From Gammaproteobacteria bacterium (GTDB lineage: Bacteria; Pseudomonadota; Gammaproteobacteria; SZUA-140), in assembly GCA_015491865.1 (NCBI GenBank), contig WFVD01000013.1, positions 62,001-126,000 on the forward strand: a stretch of 64,000 nt of DNA, in the 5' to 3' direction. Below the pieces are notes generated by a model. That model made no database searches. It was not told the origin of the DNA and saw only the letters and a program-made list of their open reading frames with translations. Below, in pieces: positions 9,451 to 17,680 of this stretch. Position 1 is the first letter of the stretch. Every line of letters begins with the position of its first letter. The position numbers were made by a program, and so were the translations under genes.

Positions 9451-10446
9451 CTACAGTGTAGGTGCAGTTCCAAAAGTGGCGGCATCCCAATCAAACGGAC
9501 CATTCGTGTCTGTCACATCGGTAATGCTCGTTGAGAAAGTACTTCTCACAATTGGAGCCGCAGGATCAGTCAGATTAGTTGCACTTTCAAACCCAAAGTT
9601 TGAAACACCCAAACCACCTAGACCAACTCTTTGCCCCAACCATGCTACCATCATGTCATCATTAGCTGCCCAGGAGACAGTACCGCCAGTACCCGGCGAG
9701 GTTGCAACAGGCAATAAGACAATACTACCAGTCGTCGATAATAAATCACCGCTTCTCTGTCTGATGACAAACCGCTGAAAATCATTACCCGGTGTTGTTA
9801 CAGTAGGGTCGCTCATACCAACATCCTGAACCATATCCATGGTCTTGCCAGTCACCGCACCATCAGAAGCCAAGTTAACACCCATCGTAAAAGTGTTTAC
9901 AAAGTCATCCTCAGTCAGGGTGGCACCAGTAGCACCAATTGCCACACCTGTTCCACCATTGTCTCTAAAATCCTGAACTACATTAAGATTAGCCTTACCA
10001 ACTTCTGCCGCCCAGGTACCAATCAATAGCTCAGTAGAACCAGAAAACAGATTACCGGTTCCGTTGTTAGGGTCATCTCTTAACGTCTGCAGCCCTTTAA
10101 TACCATTACTTACCCCAGCCATCTGGATAAATGTGATATCAGAAAAAGCCAAGGTCCCAATATCGGTATTAGCGGTAGTGTTTACTGCAGCCATCGGATC
10201 AATGATAACGGTCTGAATATAGACATCACCACCAAAGGTCACTTCCTGCTGCAAAAAGCCCTCTCCTGTAATTAAAGGAGTACATTTAGTCGCCCCAGTA
10301 GGACAACCACTGAGGTCACCGGTTGAGTTCATATCAACAACGATACTGTCAAAACCTGGCCCTCCAGCCATAGCACCACCAAGTGGCAACAATGCGGCAG
10401 TCGCCCCGACCAACGCCAACCTCTTAATTGCATTACGAATTTTCAT
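9451..10446 (-). CDS. Secreted protein of unknown function, paralogue of the product of 34400-35218
   Basis: 331 residues from the ATG at 10446, preceded by AGGGGG at six bases. The signal peptide is at residues 1-28 (MKIRNAIKRL… GGAMA-GG). The mature protein is rich in G, T, D and N with short beta-strand-like stretches and no membrane segment. No named family is recognised. Near its N-terminus FDSIVVD and, further on, FLQQEVTFGGDVYIQTVIIDP-type spacing (F-L-Q, V, G, Y, V, D-P) match FDGFTID and FLQELVMIDGQTYYHSVVGD of the protein at 34400-35218, so the two appear to be distant paralogues. Transcribed alone with its own terminator. Confidence 0.72.
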   Translation of the reverse strand: MKIRNAIKRLALVGATAALLPLGGAMAGGPGFDSIVVDMNSTGDLSGCPTGATKCTPLITGEGFLQQEVTFGGDVYIQTVIIDPMAAVNTTANTDIGTLAFSDITFIQMAGVSNGIKGLQTLRDDPNNGTGNLFSGSTELLIGTWAAEVGKANLNVVQDFRDNGGTGVAIGATGATLTEDDFVNTFTMGVNLASDGAVTGKTMDMVQDVGMSDPTVTTPGNDFQRFVIRQRSGDLLSTTGSIVLLPVATSPGTGGTVSWAANDDMMVAWLGQRVGLGGLGVSNFGFESATNLTDPAAPIVRSTFSTSITDVTDTNGPFDWDAATFGTAPTL

Positions 10447-10802
10447 AAAAAACCCCCTGTTGTTTGGAAGCAATTGCCTCTAGCAAATATCAGCCTGTTT
10501 TCCTTAGACACAATATATTGCAGGTTCACGGACAAAAGCTCCCTTCTACATCCGCACATTTAAAATTCATCTCAAAGTTGCGTAATTTATAGCAGCGGGC
10601 AAGCCACCTGTCAAGCCCGAATCTTCCTGTTGATTACCCACATACCCTCTAATCCCATTGATTTATCAACATAATAAACCAAAAAGAATCAACATAAAAA
10701 AACTAAAACCCTGATATCTCATACATCTAATTATATCGACTTTATCACATAAAAACTTTAGATTGCAGAATGTGACTTCGGTCACGTAACCAGGATTGGC
10801 CT
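10447..10802. other. Non-coding region upstream of the secreted-protein gene
   Basis: 356 bases without a credible gene, AT-rich in its middle part. It should contain the promoter of the minus-strand gene 9451-10446. The only distinct element seen is the CRP-like site at 10771-10786. Confidence 0.5.
10771..10786. promoter_or_regulatory. CRP/Vfr-like dyad, or small TTCG hairpin
   Basis: TGTGA-CTTCGG-TCACG matches the CRP half-sites TGTGA-N6-TCACA except for the last base. The same bases can fold as GTGAC-TTCG-GTCAC. No T-run follows on the minus strand, so a terminator for the phosphatase gene is less likely. It lies about 325 bases upstream of the start at 10446, far for a standard activator position. 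Confidence 0.35.
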
Positions 10803-11420
10803 TCAAACTCTATTTATATATACAATATTATTCTGGTGACCACCAAAATCAATCGCAGATTGGGAGGCATAATCAATCCTAAGCTGCCTATAACCCACCA
10901 ACGGCATTTTCATTGCATCGGCCAACATGACTCGTATCGGCCCTACATGCGCTACGATGACAACAGTCCCGCCCGCATGCGTAGATAAAACACCATCAAC
11001 CCCCGCCTTTACTCTTGCTAGCAAACCAGCAATCGTCTCTCCACCTTCTGGGGAAAAATTAAGGGGGTCTACTTTCCAGGCCAGGTAGTCTTCTGGGTAC
11101 TTCTTTTCGACTTCATCAAAATATAACCCATCCCACTCACCAAAACGCCGCTCTAAAAAGGCATCACAAGTAACCACATCAACCCCATTTTTCTCGGCAA
11201 TCGCCTCTGCTGTCATCTGGGTGCGCTGAGCAGGACTCGCATAAATCGCATCAATTTTAACTCCAGACAGGGATACCGCTGCCGCCTCAGCCTGTGCCAA
11301 CCCTGCCAGATTCAAAGGTGGGGACTCAATTGCATCGTCGCAATATAACCTGTCCAGGGGGAACTCTGTCTCTCCGTGTCTCACAAAGATGACCCGCGTA
11401 CTTTTCTCTTTTTCTCTCAT
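10803..11420 (-). CDS. Histidine phosphatase family protein (phosphoglycerate mutase-like, possibly CobC-like)
   Basis: 205 residues. The phosphatase signature VRHGET is at residues 13-18 (catalytic His in RHG) and the second catalytic region is HVGPIR near residue 158. ASPAQRTQMTAEAI and LNLAGLAQAE are typical of the branch with alpha-ribazole phosphatases and small-molecule phosphatases. The glutamate of FLERRFGEWDGL is the expected general acid. It follows nikR by 23 bases, so the two form an operon. No cobalamin genes are visible, so a CobC role is unproven. It could act on another phosphorylated metabolite. Confidence 0.82.
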   Translation of the reverse strand: MREKEKSTRVIFVRHGETEFPLDRLYCDDAIESPPLNLAGLAQAEAAAVSLSGVKIDAIYASPAQRTQMTAEAIAEKNGVDVVTCDAFLERRFGEWDGLYFDEVEKKYPEDYLAWKVDPLNFSPEGGETIAGLLARVKAGVDGVLSTHAGGTVVIVAHVGPIRVMLADAMKMPLVGYRQLRIDYASQSAIDFGGHQNNIVYINRV

Positions 11421-11443
11421 TGGTGGTGTTATTAACCTCTAGT

Positions 11444-11905
11444 TCATGTCATAGGGCGACTATGCAGATGAGGTGCCACCTGACCTTCATCACCCTCCTC
11501 TGATATCTCCACAGGAATCATCCCGAGCTTACCATGACGTACACCTCGCTCGGCCATAATCGTGCTAGCGAATTCACGCACCGCTTTAACCGGCCCTCTC
11601 ATCACTGCGATCTCCAGGCAGTTATCATGATCAAGGTGAATGTGCATATTGGAGATATTCAGCTCATGACTGTGGTGGTGCGTCCGTGTAATACGACTCG
11701 ACAGCTCCCACTCGTGATGATTAAAGACATAACTCAGGGTTGCAACGCACTGACCATCTTCCCATTTCTTCAGACGCTCGCTCTCAAGTCGTTCGCGTAT
11801 CAGATCGCGCATCGCCTCAGAGCGATTAGTGTAACCGTGGCCATTAATGAAATTATCAAATTGTTCAGCAAGCCCGGACTCCAGCGACATCGTAATTCTT
11901 TCCAT
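11444..11905 (-). CDS. nikR: Nickel-responsive transcriptional regulator NikR
   Basis: 153 residues. N-terminal ribbon-helix-helix (RITMSLESGLAEQFDNFI, then NRSEAMRDLIRERL) followed by the ACT-like nickel-binding domain. The square-planar nickel ligands are all present: His77 in THHHSH, His88 and His90 in NMHIHLDHDNC, and Cys96, matching E. coli NikR His76, His87, His89 and Cys95. It acts in the cytoplasm as a tetramer that represses nickel uptake when nickel is plentiful. First gene of a two-gene operon with a histidine phosphatase; no nickel transporter or nickel enzyme gene lies in the window. The C-terminal tail APHLHSRP adds extra histidines. Confidence 0.93.
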   Translation of the reverse strand: MERITMSLESGLAEQFDNFINGHGYTNRSEAMRDLIRERLESERLKKWEDGQCVATLSYVFNHHEWELSSRITRTHHHSHELNISNMHIHLDHDNCLEIAVMRGPVKAVREFASTIMAERGVRHGKLGMIPVEISEEGDEGQVAPHLHSRPMT

Positions 11906-12025
11906 CGTTCAACCCTCCATGGTTGGCGTTACTCATTACAAATAGCGACAGACAGCGTACGATCATTAGCCAGAAATTCTTATTCACAACCTCTCAAGCA
12001 ACTATCATACAAAGTAGAAAACAAA

Positions 12026-12055
12026 AAGGCCTGAGTAGAACATCACTCAGGCCTT
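12026..12055 (-). terminator. Rho-independent terminator of the moa operon
   Basis: Perfect 11-bp stem AAGGCCTGAGT (12026-12036) and ACTCAGGCCTT (12045-12055) with an eight-base loop. On the minus strand it is followed by TTTTTGTTTT. It lies just after moaE and before nikR. Confidence 0.88.
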
Positions 12056-12089
12056 CACAAATCAAGGCGATCATCGTATCGATAATAAA

Positions 12090-12560
12090 CTACACTGCTT
12101 TTTCTCGACTCTCGGCAACCCCCGGATCTTTGGAATTATGCTCTACCCAATGTTTTTTACCCGCTTTAGTCACTTCACACTTCCAGAAAGGGGCGCGCTC
12201 TTTTAGGTAGTTAATCACATAACGACAGGCATCAAATGCCGAGGCACGGTGAGCAGACCAGACCGCCACCAGCACAATCGGATCCGACGGATACATATCG
12301 CCAACACGATGAACCACCAGCACATCCATCACATCCCAGCCATCCATCGCCTCCTGACAGACCTGCTCGATATGTTTTTCGGTCATCCCAGGGTAATGAT
12401 CCAGATTCATCGCCGAGACATCTTCCCCATCATTAAAGTCTCGCATTGTGCCAACAAAACTGACTACACCACCGTGCTTGCCAGACTCAAGCACCGTCTC
12501 TTCATGGTGTTCAATCTCTTTATAAGGGTCTAGCACCTCTTCCTGAACAACGACTCTCAT
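12090..12560 (-). CDS. moaE: Molybdopterin synthase catalytic (large) subunit MoaE
   Basis: 156 residues, usual length. Conserved blocks GGVVSFVGTMRDFNDGEDV, LDHYPGMTEKHI, VVHRVGDMYPSD, VLVAVWSAHRASAFDACRY and LKERAPFWKCE are MoaE hallmarks, with the catalytic lysines in the APFWKCE and KAGKKHWV regions. The enzyme moves sulfur from the MoaD thiocarboxylate to cyclic pyranopterin monophosphate to make molybdopterin. Last gene of the minus-strand order moaA, moaC, moaD, moaE; it starts five bases after moaD stops. Confidence 0.95.
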   Translation of the reverse strand: MRVVVQEEVLDPYKEIEHHEETVLESGKHGGVVSFVGTMRDFNDGEDVSAMNLDHYPGMTEKHIEQVCQEAMDGWDVMDVLVVHRVGDMYPSDPIVLVAVWSAHRASAFDACRYVINYLKERAPFWKCEVTKAGKKHWVEHNSKDPGVAESREKAV

Positions 12561-12565
12561 ACCGC

Positions 12566-12799
12566 TTAGCCCCCGGTCACAGGAGGGAAAAAGGCCACCT
12601 CATCGCCACTTTTCAGCTCCTGCGTCAGGTCGGTGTATTCTTTATTCACCGCCACCAGAATATTGTTCGGGATCGGCTCAGAGGAGAGCTGGCTCCAGAC
12701 ATCGGAGACAGTAGCGGTATCGCCATCCAGCGTCACTTTATCACTGGTACGCCCCATACGCTCACGCAAACTGGCAAAAAACTTTACGTCGATTTCCAT
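12566..12799 (-). CDS. moaD: Molybdopterin synthase sulfur-carrier subunit MoaD
   Basis: 77 residues with a ubiquitin-like beta-grasp fold and the essential C-terminal Gly-Gly (FFPPVTGG) that is adenylated by MoeB and converted to a thiocarboxylate. IDVKFFASLRERMG at the start and LKSGDEVAFFPPV at the end are typical. Sits between moaC and moaE; the partner adenylyltransferase is probably the gene at 16005-16757. Confidence 0.93.
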   Translation of the reverse strand: MEIDVKFFASLRERMGRTSDKVTLDGDTATVSDVWSQLSSEPIPNNILVAVNKEYTDLTQELKSGDEVAFFPPVTGG

Positions 12800-12852
12800 A
12801 AATTCCTCTTAAAACGAATTAGCTATATCTGCATCCAGACAAGTTAAAATCC

Positions 12853-13332
12853 TTATGTGCGACGCCAGGAACCAGACTTACCGCCAGACTTCGACAGCAG
12901 ACCTACATCAGTAATCATCATGCCGCGGTCGACCGCCTTGCACATATCGTAAATGGTCAATAGAGCCACCTGCACAGCGGTCAGTGTCTCCATCTCAACA
13001 CCCGTGTTGCCTTTGCAGCGCACAACCGCTTTACAGTAGACACTGTTGTTATCAGGCTCTGCGGTCAACTCAACATCCACAGCAGTAATCATAATAGGAT
13101 GACACAACGGCACAAGATCAGGCGTTTTTTTGGCGCCCATAATACCCGCAACACGCGCAATACCCAGCACATCACCCTTTTTATGGTCACCCGCCATGAT
13201 TTTCTCAAGCGTAGCAGGCTCCATAAAAATACGCCCTTCAGCCACACCTTCACGCACCGTAATATCCTTATCGCCCACATCAACCATATGCGCCTCACCA
13301 GCCGCATTAAAATGTGTTAATACATCACCCAT
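12853..13332 (-). CDS. moaC: Cyclic pyranopterin monophosphate synthase MoaC
   Basis: 159 residues, normal length. [18 protein letters not shown], the [13 protein letters not shown] motif with its catalytic histidine, [23 protein letters not shown] and the C-terminal [10 protein letters not shown] are all conserved. With MoaA it converts GTP to cyclic pyranopterin monophosphate, the first step of molybdenum cofactor synthesis. Cytoplasmic hexamer. It lies 52 bases downstream of moaA. Confidence 0.95.
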   Translation of the reverse strand: MGDVLTHFNAAGEAHMVDVGDKDITVREGVAEGRIFMEPATLEKIMAGDHKKGDVLGIARVAGIMGAKKTPDLVPLCHPIMITAVDVELTAEPDNNSVYCKAVVRCKGNTGVEMETLTAVQVALLTIYDMCKAVDRGMMITDVGLLSKSGGKSGSWRRT

Positions 13333-13384
13333 AATGAATTCTCTCTGAAGTTTTAATTAATATATTGAAAGACAGCGCACAATA

Positions 13385-14488
13385 TTAGCCGCCGATCTGC
13401 GTCATACTGGTACGGCCTTTGCCGATATCAGCAACATTGATCTTCTTCTCGGTAGACTTCTTCTTTGCCTCAAAGCCGTCACGATGCTTTTCATCAAACG
13501 CCTTGCGAAAAATACCCACCACATCCTCTTCGGTGCAGCCATCTTTACGTAACAGCGCCTTCAAATCAAACTCATCATCAGAGTAGAGACAGTTGCGAAT
13601 TTTTCCGTCAGAGGTCACGCGAATGCGAGAGCAATTGCCACACAGGCTTCGTGTAAAGGCAGGGATCACCGCAATCTTGCCCGCGTAACCCGGTGCCTGA
13701 AAAATATGGTGTTCGGTGCGCGTCCCGGAGGCGGTCTTGATGCCAGGATAAAATGTTTCAATCTGCTCGACCAGGTTTGCAGCACTGGCAAAATGCTCGC
13801 CCGTCTCCCACATCTGGTGCGCATCAAACGGCATAAACTCGATAAAGCGGACTGTCACGCGCTGATCTTTGGTCATTTCACAAAAATCATGCAGCTCATC
13901 TTCATTAAAACCGCGCATCAAAACCACATTGACCTTGACTGTTTTAAAGCCAACATCCAGCGCACACTGAATACTCTCCAGCACCTTATCCAGCCCGGTG
14001 CGACGCGTAATGCGCTCAAATTTCTCACTGTCCAGCGAATCCAGACTGATGTTAACGCCCGTCAAACCCGCCTTTAGCAGATCTTTGGCATATTTGGGGA
14101 ACAGCAGCCCGTTTGTGGTCAGATGCACCGCCTTCACCCCCGGCGTATTGGCAGTATTGGTCACAATTTCAATAATATCTTTTCGCACCAGCGGCTCACC
14201 ACCGGTGAAGCGAACCTTTCGAACGCCCATTTTAGCGAGCGTCTCAACAGAGCGCTGAATTTCAGCGGCCGTCAACACGGCGGTTGGATCGGGGAAGTCT
14301 ACTCCTTCCTCAGGCATGCAATAGGTACAGCGCAGGTTGCATTTTTCTGTTACCGCGATTCTGACGTAATCAAAAGCACGGCCAAAGCGATCTTGTAGCG
14401 GCGGTAAAACAGTAGCGGCAGAAGCCGTTGTAGCGCCAGACAACGACTCGCCTGACGAATTTTTGCGATGCAACGATTTATCCAACAC
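13385..14488 (-). CDS. moaA: GTP 3',8-cyclase MoaA (radical SAM)
   Basis: 367 residues from a GTG at 14488, chosen because GGGGAG lies nine bases upstream; the frame is open for 14 more codons. The radical SAM cluster motif CNLRCTYC is at residues 50-57 and the C-terminal cluster motif is LCGNCSRIRV with a later NC. The C-terminal GG (SMTQIGG) needed for catalysis is present. It converts GTP to 3',8-cyclo-dihydro-GTP using SAM and two 4Fe-4S clusters. The N-terminus is about 35-40 residues longer than typical MoaA, with a low-complexity S/G/A/T stretch. First gene of the moa operon. Confidence 0.93.
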   Translation of the reverse strand: MLDKSLHRKNSSGESLSGATTASAATVLPPLQDRFGRAFDYVRIAVTEKCNLRCTYCMPEEGVDFPDPTAVLTAAEIQRSVETLAKMGVRKVRFTGGEPLVRKDIIEIVTNTANTPGVKAVHLTTNGLLFPKYAKDLLKAGLTGVNISLDSLDSEKFERITRRTGLDKVLESIQCALDVGFKTVKVNVVLMRGFNEDELHDFCEMTKDQRVTVRFIEFMPFDAHQMWETGEHFASAANLVEQIETFYPGIKTASGTRTEHHIFQAPGYAGKIAVIPAFTRSLCGNCSRIRVTSDGKIRNCLYSDDEFDLKALLRKDGCTEEDVVGIFRKAFDEKHRDGFEAKKKSTEKKINVADIGKGRTSMTQIGG

Positions 14489-15067
14489 GTCAATATTCTC
14501 CCCAGATGCTACAACGGCTGTCAGCCACACAGTTCAAATTAACCAACCATTCTAGTCGGATATACGCCGCTTTTCCACTATCAGTCAATAGCAATTCTAA
14601 CCCGCACCAAAAAGAAACGGCCATTTAGTGCACACTTTACAAAGATCTAGCACAAAACCTCTAAACTGAATGTAAAGAAGAGAAAATCCATTTGGCTTCT
14701 TGCATTTACGAAAAAGAGAACAGCCGCAATAATGCTAAGCGTTGATCACCATCCCGCTACTTCAGGGTCATCCCAGGAACCCACACACAGCTCGAAATTT
14801 TAGCACGAAAAACCCACCGCATTCCAAATCTATTATCGTCCTTTTACAGGCAAAGCTTTAATTAGTATACAAAAAGAGAGCTTTCACTCCACGCGCATAA
14901 CACTCGCCATTCGCAAGCATTTTCATAGAGTTAATCACCCTGAAGCTGTACGATTACCAATTTTATTATTGAAAGCTGAGGCCACAACACTGCAATCAGG
15001 CAACTTTCCATGCTATCTTCCTGAAAATAAAACCCCTGATAATCAACGGATAGATAGCTCGAAACTT
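14489..15067. other. Non-coding region between moaA and the kelch gene
   Basis: About 580 bases between divergent genes. It should hold both promoters; the moa leader could hold a regulatory RNA, but no Moco-riboswitch-like motif is recognised. The kelch frame is open from a TTG at 14969, so the last 100 bases could be coding. Nothing else is seen. Confidence 0.4.
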
Positions 15068-16000
15068 ATGAAAAATATCAAATATCACCAGGGCGAGTGG
15101 GGCTCCAGGTCCGCGATGGAAGTCGCCCGGTCACACGGCCCAACAGCCGCCTATAACGGAAAAATTTATGTCTTTGGCGGCGGTGGGCCCGATTTTAAAA
15201 GCCTTAACTCCACCGCCATATATGATCCAGCAACAAACAGCTGGACGGCTGGCAGCGAAATGCCGACGCTCCGTTCCGGCGCGATTGCGACAACTGTTGG
15301 TGACGCCATCTACATCATTGGCGGTGGCTTCAAAAAACCCGATGGCAACTTCCAGTTCCTGCGTACGACTGAAATCTACCACCCTGAAACTGATAGCTGG
15401 GAAACGGGGCCAGAGATGCTCCAACCACACGACTACCCTGCCGGCGCACCGTTCGACAATCACATCTATATCCTCGGCGGACACCACCCAGACGCCACGC
15501 TCTCCGGCCCCAAGACAGACCCCGGCTTCGACTTCTGCGAGCGCCTCAATCTAGCCACCGGAAAATGGGAGGAGATCAATCCACTACCAACCCCACGCTT
15601 CGCCCTTGATGCCGTTGTGATGGATCAGAAGATCCTGACCATGGGCGGTGTCGCCTTCACCCCCAAAGGCTTCAATAACTTTGACCACATCGAGACATTC
15701 AACCCAGCAGATGGAAAATGGACGCTGGATAGCCTCAAACTACCGTGGACCGCAGCAGGCCTTGGCGCCATCATGATTGACGACACGCCATTTATCTTTG
15801 GTGGTTACAGCGGCGACGGCATCTGCGACCACGCCGCCTGCTACGATAAGACCACAAGCACCTGGCACCTGCTACCACCCATGCCGGCACCGCTGGCTGC
15901 AATGGGCGTTGCCCACATCGATCGTACCATCTATTTAGTTGGCGGCTGGGCGGACGATGGGCGTACCCCGCTCAACAGCCTGATCGCCTACACCTACTAA
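15068..16000 (+). CDS. Kelch-repeat protein
   Basis: 310 residues from the ATG at 15068 (an in-frame TTG at 14969 would add 33 residues; neither start has a clear ribosome-binding site). Five to six kelch motifs are seen, each with a double glycine and later Y and W: KIYVFGGGG then NSWTAGSEMP, AIYIIGGG then DSWETGPEM, HIYILGGH then GKWEEINPLP, TMGG, PFIFGGYSG then STWHLLPPMP, and IYLVGGW. These build a beta-propeller. No signal peptide is obvious with this start. Related bacterial proteins include sialate mutarotase-like and galactose-oxidase-like propellers, but no specific function is supported. moeB-like gene follows after four bases, so they are co-transcribed. Confidence 0.75.
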   Translation: MKNIKYHQGEWGSRSAMEVARSHGPTAAYNGKIYVFGGGGPDFKSLNSTAIYDPATNSWTAGSEMPTLRSGAIATTVGDAIYIIGGGFKKPDGNFQFLRTTEIYHPETDSWETGPEMLQPHDYPAGAPFDNHIYILGGHHPDATLSGPKTDPGFDFCERLNLATGKWEEINPLPTPRFALDAVVMDQKILTMGGVAFTPKGFNNFDHIETFNPADGKWTLDSLKLPWTAAGLGAIMIDDTPFIFGGYSGDGICDHAACYDKTTSTWHLLPPMPAPLAAMGVAHIDRTIYLVGGWADDGRTPLNSLIAYTY

Positions 16001-16004
16001 ATAG

Positions 16005-16757
16005 ATGGATGACCAACAACTTGAACGCTACAGCCGCCACCTCCTGCTACCCGAGATTGATACGGCAGGGCAGGCGCGGCTACTTCAGTCGAAGGCGCTG
16101 ATTATCGGTGCGGGCGGGCTTGGCTCGCCCGCCGCGATCTACCTCGCCAGCAGTGGCGTCGGCCAGATCACTATCTGCGATGATGATGTCGTCGACCTCA
16201 GCAACCTGCAGCGCCAGATCGCACACCATAACGAGCGCATTGGGCAAAACAAGGCGACATCGGCACTGATCACCATTCACTCACTCAACCCTGAGATTTC
16301 AGTGACTGCGATTCAACGCCGCCTGTCCGGCGACGCACTACTGACAGCAGTCACCCATGCCGATGTTGTGCTCGATGCCAGTGACAATTTCGCCACCCGC
16401 TTTATGCTCAATAGCGCCTGCGTTAAAAGCCGTACGCCGCTGGTCTCTGGCGCAGCGATTCGGCTTTCAGGGCAGATCTGCCTGTTCCGCAACGATGGTA
16501 ACAACACCCCCTGCTACCGCTGCCTGTTTGACGAATCCACCGCCGCAGATGAAGAAAACTGCGCACAGAGCGGCATCTTCGCCCCACTCGCAGGGATCAT
16601 TGGCAGCATGATGGCCGCTGAAGCGCTCAAATTACTGGTACCATTCGGCAATGCGCTCGACACCCGCCTGCTCACCCTGAATGCCAGTACGATGGAATGG
16701 CGTAGCCTGCAACTGCACCAGGACCCCACCTGCCCTGTCTGCTCTACCAGCACTTAA
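16005..16757 (+). CDS. moeB: MoeB/ThiF-family sulfur-carrier adenylyltransferase
   Basis: 250 residues. LERYSRHLLLPEID at the start, the nucleotide-binding GAGGLGSPAAIYLASSGVG (residues about 36-54), DDDVVDLSNLQRQI and DASDNFATRFMLN define the E1-like adenylyltransferase fold. The zinc cysteines are present as CYRCLF and C-terminal CPVC. The enzyme adenylates the C-terminal glycine of a small sulfur carrier such as MoaD or ThiS. No rhodanese domain is fused. The moaD gene in this window makes MoeB the best guess; ThiF is possible. Confidence 0.85.
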   Translation: MDDQQLERYSRHLLLPEIDTAGQARLLQSKALIIGAGGLGSPAAIYLASSGVGQITICDDDVVDLSNLQRQIAHHNERIGQNKATSALITIHSLNPEISVTAIQRRLSGDALLTAVTHADVVLDASDNFATRFMLNSACVKSRTPLVSGAAIRLSGQICLFRNDGNNTPCYRCLFDESTAADEENCAQSGIFAPLAGIIGSMMAAEALKLLVPFGNALDTRLLTLNASTMEWRSLQLHQDPTCPVCSTST

Positions 16758-16905
16758 CTGGCAGCTATATACAGGCTAAAGAACCCCATCGTTTAGTCCG
16801 AAAACCTGCTGCCGGCCGCGGTCGTGCTTTACAAGCCACCAGCCCGGGGGTAGAATTCGCGGTTCGCTGTTTTAGGCTAAACCATTCATATAAAGAGGAA
16901 AGTAA

Positions 16906-17124
16906 ATGCCAGCTGTTCGTTTAAGAGAAAATGAGCCTTTCGAAGTCGCTGTACGCCGCTTCAAGCGCATCTGTGAAAAAACCGGAATCATCTCAGAAGT
17001 ACGTCGCCGTGAATTCTATGAAAAGCCTACCGCTGTGCGCAAACGCAAAGCCGCCGCCGCTGTTAAGCGACAACAGAAAAAGACTTATAGCGAAAAAATG
17101 CGCACCGTACGCGCCCCTTACTAA
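16906..17124 (+). CDS. rpsU: 30S ribosomal protein S21
   Basis: 72 residues, very basic: [20 protein letters not shown], then ICEKTGI and a lysine/arginine-rich tail. Standard S21 length. It is needed for translation initiation on the small subunit. AGAGGAAAG lies just upstream. First gene of the macromolecular synthesis cluster followed by a YqeY-like gene, dnaG and rpoD. Confidence 0.96.
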   Translation: MPAVRLRENEPFEVAVRRFKRICEKTGIISEVRRREFYEKPTAVRKRKAAAAVKRQQKKTYSEKMRTVRAPY

Positions 17125-17148
17125 AATAATAGTAAGATAACGCCAGCA

Positions 17149-17601
17149 ATGGATAGCACGCTAAAACAGCGCCTTACCGATGACATGAAAACAGCGATGC
17201 GCAGCAAAGATACGCATCGGCTTGGCGTCATTCGTCTGGTACTCGCCGCGATAAAGCAGCGCGAAGTCGATGAGCGCACCGAACTGGACGACAGTCAGGT
17301 GATCGCTATTCTGGACAAGATGACGAAGCAGCGCCGCGACTCCATCGAGCAGTACATCAAAGGGGATCGCCCTGAACTTGCCGACAAAGAGCGTGCGGAG
17401 ATCGAGATCATCGCCGACTACCTCCCCCCCGCACTGAGTGATGCTGAACTAGAGAGCATGATTAACGATGCCATCGCCACCAGTGGCGCCAGCTCCCCGA
17501 AAGAGATGGGAAAAGTGATCGGCCTGTTAAAAGGCAAGCTCCAGGGGCGAGCGGATATGGGTGCGGTCAGCGCACAGATCAAAGCCAGACTTGGCGCATA
17601 A
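17149..17601 (+). CDS. GatB/YqeY domain protein
   Basis: 150 residues. LKQRLTDDMKTAMRSKD at the start, RLGVIRLVLAAIKQREVDER and a C-terminal YLPPALSDAELESMI with a GKVIGLLKGKL motif are typical of the YqeY family, whose fold equals the tRNA-binding tail of GatB. It may bind tRNA or help amidotransferases; its exact role is not established. It lies 24 bases after rpsU and 79 bases before dnaG, the usual place in gammaproteobacteria. Confidence 0.9.
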   Translation: MDSTLKQRLTDDMKTAMRSKDTHRLGVIRLVLAAIKQREVDERTELDDSQVIAILDKMTKQRRDSIEQYIKGDRPELADKERAEIEIIADYLPPALSDAELESMINDAIATSGASSPKEMGKVIGLLKGKLQGRADMGAVSAQIKARLGA

Positions 17602-17680
17602 ACACCACATTGCCCTGCCACATCAGCAACGCAAAATGGCCGCGCTGACAATCCCAGCAACTTAGCCCGTCAAGCGCCCG

